DNA from: Xanthobacteraceae bacterium
Lineage (GTDB): Bacteria; Pseudomonadota; Alphaproteobacteria; Rhizobiales; Xanthobacteraceae
NCBI GenBank assembly: GCA_030039105.1
Contig: JASHQO010000195.1
Span: 1-26,889 of the forward strand
Direction of reading: 5' to 3'
Length of the DNA stretch: 26,889 bases
Shown here: in pieces, positions 14,408 to 20,764 of the stretch
Position numbering within the stretch: position 1 is the first letter of the stretch
How the letters are laid out: each line of letters begins with the position of its first letter
Notes under the pieces: generated by a model
Seen by the model: only the letters and a program-made list of their open reading frames with translations
Told to the model about the DNA's origin: nothing
The model's database searches: none
Position numbers and translations under genes: made by a program

Positions 14408-15351
14408 TGCCGACGCTTGTGGTCGCCGAGCACGACAACAATTCGCTCAAGGATGCGACCGACAAGGCGCTGACCGCGGCCAAGCAGATCGGTGGCGACG
14501 TGCACGTGCTGGTCGCCGGCTCCGGCTGCAAGGCGGCGGCCGATGCCGCCGCCAAGCTCGACGGCGTCGCCAAGGTCCTGCTGGCGGATGCGCCGGTCTA
14601 CGATCACATGCTGGCCGAGCCGACCGCGGCGCTGATCGTCGCGCTCGCCGGCCCCTACGACACCATCGTGGCGCCGGCGACCACGACGGGAAAGAACGTC
14701 ATGCCGCGGGTCGCGGCCTTGCTCGACGTCATGCAGATCTCCGACGTCATCAAGGTCGTGGCGCCGGACACCTTCGAGCGGCCGATCTATGCCGGCAACG
14801 CCATCCAGACCGTGCGCTCGAACGATGCCAAGAAAGTGATCACGGTGCGCACCGCGGCGTTCCAGGCGACCGGCGAGGCCGGCTCGGCGCCGATCGAAAA
14901 CGCCGCCGCCGCGGCCGATCCCGGCCTGTCCGGCTTTGTCGGCGAGGAATTGTCGAAGTCGGAGCGTCCGGAATTAACCTCGGCCAAGATCATCATTTCC
15001 GGCGGCCGGGCGATGCAAAGCCGCGAGAACTTCACCAAATATATAGAGCCGGTGGCGGATAAATTGGGCGCCGCCGTCGGCGCCTCGCGCGCCGCGGTCG
15101 ATGCCGGTTATGCGCCGAACGACTGGCAAGTCGGCCAGACCGGCAAGGTAGTGGCCCCGGACCTCTATATCGCGGTCGGCATTTCCGGCGCCATTCAGCA
15201 TCTCGCCGGCATGAAGGACTCGAAAGTCATCGTCGCCATCAACAAGGACGAAGAGGCGCCGATCTTCCAGGTCGCCGATTACGGATTGGTGGCGGACCTC
15301 TATCAAGCCTTGCCGGAGCTCGCGCGCGAGCTCGACAAGATCAAGCAATGA
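14407..15351 (+). CDS. etfA: Electron transfer flavoprotein alpha subunit
   Basis: 314-residue EtfA, which binds FAD between itself and EtfB. The N-terminal half gives the alpha/beta fold (PTLVVAEHDNNSLKDAT). The C-terminal half is the FAD domain: SGGRAMQSRENF, the signature around QTGKVVAPDLYIAVGISG, then IQHLAGMKDSKVIVAIN and DEEAPIFQVADYGLVADL. Length is as expected. Its ATG overlaps the etfB stop. The next gene, 3-hydroxybutyryl-CoA dehydrogenase, begins 99 bases later on the same strand, so one transcript is possible. Confidence 0.96.
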   Translation: MPTLVVAEHDNNSLKDATDKALTAAKQIGGDVHVLVAGSGCKAAADAAAKLDGVAKVLLADAPVYDHMLAEPTAALIVALAGPYDTIVAPATTTGKNVMPRVAALLDVMQISDVIKVVAPDTFERPIYAGNAIQTVRSNDAKKVITVRTAAFQATGEAGSAPIENAAAAADPGLSGFVGEELSKSERPELTSAKIIISGGRAMQSRENFTKYIEPVADKLGAAVGASRAAVDAGYAPNDWQVGQTGKVVAPDLYIAVGISGAIQHLAGMKDSKVIVAINKDEEAPIFQVADYGLVADLYQALPELARELDKIKQ

Positions 15352-15450
15352 CCGCGGCGGTGGCGTAGGGGTCGAGATCGTCGTAGAAGGTGATTGAAGA
15401 TGGTCGAGGTCAAGGAACGGCCGAAGACGCGCACCGAGCGGACGGAAGGC

Positions 15451-16332
15451 ATGGCGCATTCCATTCGCAAGATCGGCATCGTCGGCGCCGGCCAGATGGG
15501 CAACGGCATCGCCCACGTTTGCGCGCTTGCCGGCTTTCACGTCCTGCTCAACGACGTCGTTCCCGACCGTATCTCGGAGGGCCTCGCCACCATCAACGGC
15601 AATCTGGCGCGCCAGGTCAGCCGGCAGCGCATCACCGACGAGCAGCGCCAGGCGGCGATCAAGCGCATCGCGCCGGCCAACTCGCTCGACGAGCTCGGCG
15701 ACTGCGACCTGGTGATCGAGGCCGCGACCGAGGCCGAGGACGTCAAGCGCAAGATCTTCGCCGCGCTGTGTCCGCTGCTCAAGCCCGAAACCATCGTCGG
15801 CACCAACACCTCGTCGATCTCGATCACGCGGCTCGCCGCCGCCACCGACCGGCCGGAGCGCTTCATCGGCATTCACTTCATGAACCCGGTGCCGCTGATG
15901 GAGCTGGTCGAGGTGATCCGCGGCATCGCCACCGACGACCCGACCTTCGAGGCGACCAAGCAGTTCATCGGCAAGCTCAGCAAGCAGATGGCGGTGTCGG
16001 AGGATTTTCCCGCCTTCATCGTCAACCGCATCCTGCTGCCGATGATCAACGAGGCGATCTACACGCTCTATGAGGGCGTCGGCAATGTCGAGGCGATCGA
16101 CACCGCGATGCGGCTCGGCGCGCACCATCCGATGGGGCCGCTCGAGCTCGCCGATTTCATCGGCCTCGATACCTGCCTGTCGGTGATGCAGGTGCTGCAC
16201 GAAGGCCTGGCCGATTCCAAATACCGGCCGTGCCCGCTCTTGGTGAAATACGTCGAGGCCGGCTGGCTCGGCCGCAAGACGCAGCGCGGCTTTTACGATT
16301 ACCGCGGCGACAAGCCGGTGCCGACCAGGTAG
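15451..16332 (+). CDS. 3-hydroxybutyryl-CoA dehydrogenase
   Basis: Interconverts 3-hydroxybutyryl-CoA and acetoacetyl-CoA with NAD(P)H. The 293 residues match the short single-function family. The N-terminal Rossmann fold carries GIVGAGQMGNGIAHV (about 9-23); NTSSISIT, the catalytic His in HFMNPVPLMELVE (H142) and PAFIVNRILLPMINEA follow. The C-terminal domain has GAHHPMGPLELADFIG and the closing KTQRGFYDYRG. I chose ATG 15451 because homologues begin this way; ATG 15400 would add 17 residues and has AGAAGG upstream, so it remains possible. Fits the acyl-CoA theme: its substrate pool leads to crotonyl-CoA, the substrate of Ccr. Confidence 0.92.
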   Translation: MAHSIRKIGIVGAGQMGNGIAHVCALAGFHVLLNDVVPDRISEGLATINGNLARQVSRQRITDEQRQAAIKRIAPANSLDELGDCDLVIEAATEAEDVKRKIFAALCPLLKPETIVGTNTSSISITRLAAATDRPERFIGIHFMNPVPLMELVEVIRGIATDDPTFEATKQFIGKLSKQMAVSEDFPAFIVNRILLPMINEAIYTLYEGVGNVEAIDTAMRLGAHHPMGPLELADFIGLDTCLSVMQVLHEGLADSKYRPCPLLVKYVEAGWLGRKTQRGFYDYRGDKPVPTR

Positions 16333-16430
16333 CGGACGGCGGACGCAGCCGTCCTCGCTGTCAATACCTATAGAACCTACACAACCGGATTCACCGGGCC
16401 TTAAGCGTGCCAGCCGTAACTTAGGCCGCC

Positions 16431-16631
16431 ATGGACCCAGCGAGCCTCATCACCGCATTGGTTGGCGCCCAGACCGGCATGATGCAGATTGCCGTCGCGG
16501 CGCGGCTGGCGCGCATGAACGCCGACCAGGGCGCCTCGGTCGCCCAACTGCTCGATGCCGCGCAGCAGAGCGCCGATCCGCTCGCCAATGTCGCCGCCGG
16601 CATCGGCACCAATCTCGACGTCAACGCCTGA
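16431..16631 (+). CDS. YjfB-like putative motility protein
   Basis: 66-residue protein without membrane segments. The MDPASLITALVGAQTG start and the SVAQLLDAAQQSADPL middle resemble the small YjfB family (annotated putative motility protein); the function is not established. It stands alone: 98 bases after the 3-hydroxybutyryl-CoA dehydrogenase stop and followed by two palindromic repeats. I see no clear ribosome site; the family match is from memory and moderate. Confidence 0.65.
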   Translation: MDPASLITALVGAQTGMMQIAVAARLARMNADQGASVAQLLDAAQQSADPLANVAAGIGTNLDVNA

Positions 16632-16634
16632 GCC

Positions 16635-16669
16635 GTTCCCGGATTGAGCGGCGCGAACTCCGGGCTAAC
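16635..16669. repeat. GTAGCC-family palindromic repeat, degenerate copy
   Basis: GTTCCCGGATTGAGCG to CTCCGGGCTAAC, reverse orientation, starting 3 bases after the YjfB-like stop. The arms (CCCGGA/TCCGGG) still pair, but the terminal GTAG has decayed to GTTAG. Confidence 0.65.
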
Positions 16670-16748
16670 CTGGAAGGCATGGTCCATTACCGACGAAATT
16701 TCCTGGCGGCGGAACGTTCTTCTTCACCGTGACCGTCGCGGCAAGGTC

Positions 16749-16782
16749 GTTCCCGGATTTCGCTGCGCTCCATCCGGGCTAC
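16749..16782. repeat. GTAGCC-family palindromic repeat supplying the tlpA stop codon
   Basis: GTTCCCGGATTTCGCTGCG to ATCCGGGCTAC, reverse orientation. Read on the minus strand it begins GTAGCCCGG, and its TAG (16781-16779) is the stop codon of tlpA, so the element joined the gene's 3' end and now defines the C-terminus. Confidence 0.75.
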
Positions 16783-17465
16783 GGCGTGGCGATCGCGGCG
16801 CTGACGAGCTTCACCCCGTCGTCGCTCGACCATTCCGCCGGCCCGGCCATGGTGCCGATCTCGCAACCGGAGCGGTCGACCAAAAGCGTCGTCGGCATGC
16901 CGAAGGCCTTGCCGGCGGTTTTCAGATCCTCGAATACGTGGGCGCTCTGGTCGGAGTAATAGGCGAGCTTCTTGATGCCGACGTCCTTCAGGAAGGCGAG
17001 CGGCTTTTCCGGGTCGCGGGTGTCGATATTGACGGCGACGACTTCGAAGCCCGGACCGCCGAGCTTGCCTTGCAGCGCATCGAGCGCCGGCATCTCGCGG
17101 CGGCAGGGCACGCACCAGGTGGCCCACAGATTGAGCAGCACGGTGCGGCCGCGCCAATCCTTCAAGCTGCGATCGCGGCCGGCGGCGTCCTTGAACGCCA
17201 ACTCCGGCACTTGAAAGCTGGTATGGTCGACGGTGAGCGCCGCGACCTCGCCGTGGACCAGCGGCGCGAGCCGTGCCGCAGCCTCGACCGCCGGGCGGCA
17301 GGCGGCAGCGCCCGGATTGCTTCGCAGACGCTCAATCCCGTATACCCCGGCCAGGACGGCCAGAACGACGACACACACTGCCGCGGCGACGAGGCGGCGC
17401 CGGCCGACTCGCCCGCCGTCGTGGCGTACGGCATTGTTGGCGGGTTCGGCGGATTGCTCGGGCAT
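16779..17465 (-). CDS. tlpA: TlpA-like membrane-anchored thiol:disulfide oxidoreductase
   Basis: 228-residue thioredoxin-fold protein held in the inner membrane by one helix (about 22-42, after a basic RVGRRR), with the rest in the periplasm. The active site is WCVPC (C118, C121) within LWATWCVPCRREMPAL; NIDTRDPEKP and GMPTTLLVDRSG (cis-Pro loop) complete the fold. In Bradyrhizobium TlpA reduces copper-site cysteines during cytochrome oxidase maturation; a like role is inferred. Start ATG 17465 was chosen because the anchor follows it; a longer open frame overlaps argH and is unlikely. It is divergent from argH with only 27 bases between starts, so each promoter must lie in the other's coding region. 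The stop codon comes from a palindromic repeat. Confidence 0.9.
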   Translation of the reverse strand: MPEQSAEPANNAVRHDGGRVGRRRLVAAAVCVVVLAVLAGVYGIERLRSNPGAAACRPAVEAAARLAPLVHGEVAALTVDHTSFQVPELAFKDAAGRDRSLKDWRGRTVLLNLWATWCVPCRREMPALDALQGKLGGPGFEVVAVNIDTRDPEKPLAFLKDVGIKKLAYYSDQSAHVFEDLKTAGKAFGMPTTLLVDRSGCEIGTMAGPAEWSSDDGVKLVSAAIATP

Positions 17466-17492
17466 TAGCGGCAAAACCTCGGCGGACGGATC

Positions 17493-18881
17493 ATGAGCAA
17501 CAAAATGTGGGGCGGGCGCTTCGGCGACAAGCCCGACCCGATCATGGAGGACATCAACGCCTCGATCGATTTCGACCGCCACCTGTACCGGCAGGACATC
17601 GCCGCCAGCAAGGCCCACGCCGCGATGCTCGCCAAAAAGGGCATCATCACGGCGCAGGATGCAAAGCGGATCGCTCACGGTCTAGACACGATCCTGTCAG
17701 AGATCGAGGCCGGCAAGTTCTCGTTCCAGCGCGCGCTCGAGGACATCCATATGAACGTCGAGAGCCGGCTCGCCGCCCTGATCGGGCCGGCGGCGGGACG
17801 GCTGCACACCGCGCGCTCGCGCAACGACCAGGTCGCGACCGATTTCCGGCTCTGGCTGCGCGACGCGATCGGTGCGCTCGATGGCCGGCTCGCCGCCTAT
17901 CAGCGTGCGCTCGCCGAGACGGCGCTCAAGCACGCGGCAACGGTGATGCCGGGCTTCACTCATTTGCAGCCGGCGCAGCCGGTCACCTTCGGCCATCATC
18001 TGCTCGCCTACGTGGAAATGGCGGCGCGCGACCGCGGCCGCTTCGCCGACGCGCGAGGCCGGCTCAACGAGAGCCCGCTCGGCGCCGGCGCGCTGGCCGG
18101 CACCTCGTTTCCGCTCGACCGCGCCATGACCGCGAGGGCGCTCGGCTTCGCCCGGCCGATGGCGAATTCGCTGGATGCGGTTTCCGACCGCGACTTCGTG
18201 CTGGAGACGCTGTCGGCCTGCGCCATCACCGCCGTGCATCTGTCGCGCTTTGCCGAGGAGATCGTGATCTGGTCGTCGCCGCTCACGGGCCTGGTGCGGC
18301 TGTCCGACAAATTCACGACCGGCTCGTCGATGATGCCGCAGAAGCGCAACCCGGACGCCGCCGAGCTGGTGCGCGCCAAGACCGGCCGCGTGTTCGGCGC
18401 CTTGACCGCGCTGATGATGGTGATGAAGGGCCTGCCGCTTGCCTATCAGAAGGACATGCAGGAGGACAAGGAAGGCGCCATCGACGCCGTCGGTGCGCTG
18501 ACGTTGTCGCTCACCGCCATGACCGGCATGGTGCGCGACCTCGAACCCGACGTGGCGCGCATGCGCCAGGCGGCGGCGGAGGGCTTTGCCACCGCCACCG
18601 ATCTTGCCGACTGGTTGGTGCAGGCGCTCAAGCTGCCGTTCCGCGAGGCCCATCACGTCACCGGGCGGATCGTCGCCAAGGCCGCCGCGGCCGGCGTGCC
18701 GCTGGAGAAGCTGCCGCTCGAGACCATGCAGGCGGTCGAGCCGCGCATCACCGCGGCGGTGTACGGCGTGCTGTCGGCCGACAAGTCGGTGGCGAGCCGC
18801 AAAGTTTTCGGCGGAACCGCGCCGCGGAACGTCAGCGCCGCGGCCAAGCGCTGGCTCAAACGGCTGAAAACCAAGGCGTAA
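17493..18881 (+). CDS. argH: Argininosuccinate lyase
   Basis: Cleaves argininosuccinate to arginine and fumarate, the last step of arginine synthesis. The 462 residues fit the family. Visible: KMWGGRFG at the start, the DIHMNVESRL and HTARSRNDQVATD active-site regions, GFTHLQPAQPVTFGHHL, and the fumarase/aspartase superfamily signature GSSMMPQKRNPD at about 277-288, which carries the catalytic serine loop. The start ATG follows GGACGGA. It heads the argH-lptM-lysA run, an order conserved in many proteobacteria, and is divergent from tlpA. Confidence 0.97.
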   Translation: MSNKMWGGRFGDKPDPIMEDINASIDFDRHLYRQDIAASKAHAAMLAKKGIITAQDAKRIAHGLDTILSEIEAGKFSFQRALEDIHMNVESRLAALIGPAAGRLHTARSRNDQVATDFRLWLRDAIGALDGRLAAYQRALAETALKHAATVMPGFTHLQPAQPVTFGHHLLAYVEMAARDRGRFADARGRLNESPLGAGALAGTSFPLDRAMTARALGFARPMANSLDAVSDRDFVLETLSACAITAVHLSRFAEEIVIWSSPLTGLVRLSDKFTTGSSMMPQKRNPDAAELVRAKTGRVFGALTALMMVMKGLPLAYQKDMQEDKEGAIDAVGALTLSLTAMTGMVRDLEPDVARMRQAAAEGFATATDLADWLVQALKLPFREAHHVTGRIVAKAAAAGVPLEKLPLETMQAVEPRITAAVYGVLSADKSVASRKVFGGTAPRNVSAAAKRWLKRLKTKA

Positions 18882-18966
18882 ACACCCTGGAAAGGCGTTG
18901 CCGACACAATGTCGCCGCGGCGCCGTGATCTGCTATTGTCGGGCGTACGCTCCGGGGGAGAGGCTT

Positions 18967-19266
18967 TTGGCCCGTCTGCGTCTTGGTCTTGCGCTTGCCG
19001 CGGCGGTCGCCGCCGCGCTGAGCCTTGCCGCCTGCGGCCGCAAGGGCGACCTCGAACTGCCGCCCGGCCCGGCGACTCAGCCGCCGGTCGCTGCGGCGCC
19101 GACGACACCGTCATCGTTCCTGCCGTCGACCTCGCCGGCGCAGGGCGCCCTGACCCAGCAGCAGGACGAGGCCATCGCCCAGAAAAACGGCTTCGACTCG
19201 CGGGGCAATCCGGTGGCCGCACCTGGGCCCAAACGACCGTTCATCCTCGATCCGCTGCTGCAATAG
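18967..19266 (+). CDS. lptM: LptM (YifL-like) small lipoprotein
   Basis: 99-residue lipoprotein. A signal peptide (ARLRLGLALAAAVAAALS) ends at the lipobox LAAC with the lipidated Cys at 23, followed by the LptM hallmark CGRKGDLELPPG. In E. coli LptM helps form the disulfides of the LPS translocon LptD/LptE at the outer membrane; the same role is likely. The tail is Pro/Ala/Ser-rich and long for the family, ending in FILDPLLQ. I chose the TTG at 18967 because GGGGGAGAGG lies just upstream and the signal peptide begins there; an ATG-less frame further up is unsupported. Position between argH and lysA is the conserved place for this gene. Confidence 0.88.
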   Translation: MARLRLGLALAAAVAAALSLAACGRKGDLELPPGPATQPPVAAAPTTPSSFLPSTSPAQGALTQQQDEAIAQKNGFDSRGNPVAAPGPKRPFILDPLLQ

Positions 19267-19280
19267 TCGCCGGCAATGGT

Positions 19281-19318
19281 CCGTCACCCTGAGGTGGCCG
19301 CGAAGCGGCCCTCGACGG
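19281..19318. repeat. CCGTCA-CCTGAGG palindromic repeat, single copy
   Basis: A 38-base element with an internal GGCCGC-GAA-GCGGCC hairpin, nearly the same as the left arm at 23349-23386. It lies in the 108-base gap between lptM and lysA, which otherwise holds nothing I recognise. Confidence 0.75.
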
Positions 19319-19374
19319 GCGACGGCACGCGCAAGCCGCTTCATCCCGTTCGTTTCATGCTCTAAAGACTGCCC

Positions 19375-20640
19375 ATGCACCATTTCGCCTATCGCAACGG
19401 CGTGCTGCACGCCGAGCAGGTCGATCTCATCGCGCTGGCCGACGCCGTCGGCACGCCGTTCTATTGCTATTCGAGCGCGACCATCACGCGGCACTATCAG
19501 GTGTTCGCCGGCGCGTTTGCCGACGTCGACGCGCTGGTCTGCTATGCCATGAAGGCGAACTCCAACCAGGCGGTGATCGCCACCTTGGCGAGGCTCGGCG
19601 CCGGCGCCGACGTCGTCTCCGGCGGCGAATTGTTGCGCGCCCGCGCCGCCGGGATTGCGCCGAGCAAGATCATGTTCTCGGGCGTCGGCAAGACCGCGGA
19701 CGAATTGGCGCTCGCGGTCGAGCACGACATCCTCTGCGTCAACGTCGAGTCCGAGCCGGAGCTCGAGCTGCTTGCCGCGATCGCCGCCGCCAAGGGCCGC
19801 ACCGTCGACATTTCGATCCGCGTCAATCCCGACATCGACCCGAAGACCCATGCCAAGATCGCCACCGGCAAGGCGGAGAACAAATTCGGCATTCCGATCA
19901 GCCGCGCCCGCGCGGTCTACGCCCATGCCGCCAGACTCGAGGGTGTGCGCATCGCCGGCGTCGACATGCATATCGGCAGCCAGATCATCGAGCTCGATCC
20001 GTTCGGCGACGCCTTCGCGCTGCTCGCCGACTTCGTGCGCGAGCTCCGCACCGACGGCCACGCGATCGACCACGTCGATCTCGGCGGCGGCCTGGGCATT
20101 CCCTATCGCGAGGACAACGAGCCGCCGCCCGATCCCGACGCCTATGCGAAGATCGTGAAGAACGCGACGCGCGGGCTCGGCTGCAAGCTGATCTTCGAGC
20201 CCGGCCGCCTGATCGTCGGCAATGCCGGCATCCTGGTCGCCCGCGTGCTTTACGTGAAGCGCGGCGAGGCCAAAACCTTCGTCATCGTCGACGCCGGCAT
20301 GAACGATCTCATCCGTCCGACGCTCTACGACGCCCACCACGATATCCGGCCGGTGCGCGAGGCCGCGGCCGGCGCGCCGCGCATCGTCGCCGACGTGGTC
20401 GGGCCGGTCTGCGAATCAGGCGACTTCCTCGCGCTCGCGCGCTCGCTCGTCGCGCCGCAGCCCGGCGACCTCCTCGCCGTCATGACCGCGGGCGCCTATG
20501 GCGCGGTTGAGGCCGGCACCTACAATAGCCGCGCGCTTGTCCCCGAAGTGCTTGTTCGCGCTGGCGAATGGGCGCTGGTGCGGCCGCGCCTGACGGCCCA
20601 GGAGCTGATCGCGCTCGACCGCCTGCCGCCCTGGCTTTGA
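19375..20640 (+). CDS. lysA: Diaminopimelate decarboxylase
   Basis: PLP enzyme that decarboxylates meso-diaminopimelate to lysine. The 421 residues fit. Visible: the PLP lysine in YAMKAN (K60), DVVSGGEL, the GVDMHIGSQ strand, VDLGGGLGIPY (phosphate-binding glycine loop), FEPGRLIVGNAG, GPVCESGDFLA (catalytic Cys region) and the closing AGAYGAVEAGTYNSR. The alternate family members (ornithine/arginine decarboxylases) lack this combination. Ribosome site is weak. Gene order argH-lptM-lysA is conserved; a palindromic repeat separates it from lptM but the direction is shared. Confidence 0.97.
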   Translation: MHHFAYRNGVLHAEQVDLIALADAVGTPFYCYSSATITRHYQVFAGAFADVDALVCYAMKANSNQAVIATLARLGAGADVVSGGELLRARAAGIAPSKIMFSGVGKTADELALAVEHDILCVNVESEPELELLAAIAAAKGRTVDISIRVNPDIDPKTHAKIATGKAENKFGIPISRARAVYAHAARLEGVRIAGVDMHIGSQIIELDPFGDAFALLADFVRELRTDGHAIDHVDLGGGLGIPYREDNEPPPDPDAYAKIVKNATRGLGCKLIFEPGRLIVGNAGILVARVLYVKRGEAKTFVIVDAGMNDLIRPTLYDAHHDIRPVREAAAGAPRIVADVVGPVCESGDFLALARSLVAPQPGDLLAVMTAGAYGAVEAGTYNSRALVPEVLVRAGEWALVRPRLTAQELIALDRLPPWL

Positions 20641-20661
20641 ACTTGCATAACATTGTAGCGA

Positions 20662-20686
20662 GCGGGTTTTGGTGCCTTGAACCCGC
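20662..20686 (+). terminator. Possible lysA terminator hairpin
   Basis: GCGGGTT (20662-20668) pairs with AACCCGC (20680-20686) around an 11-base loop, 22 bases after the lysA stop. No T-run follows, so it is at best a weak intrinsic terminator. Confidence 0.35.
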
Positions 20687-20764
20687 CCTCATGTTACCCT
20701 GTTGTCATGCATAATTGCGGTATCCGGAACCCTACATGACGGGCCGAACGTGACCGAAGCGGCG

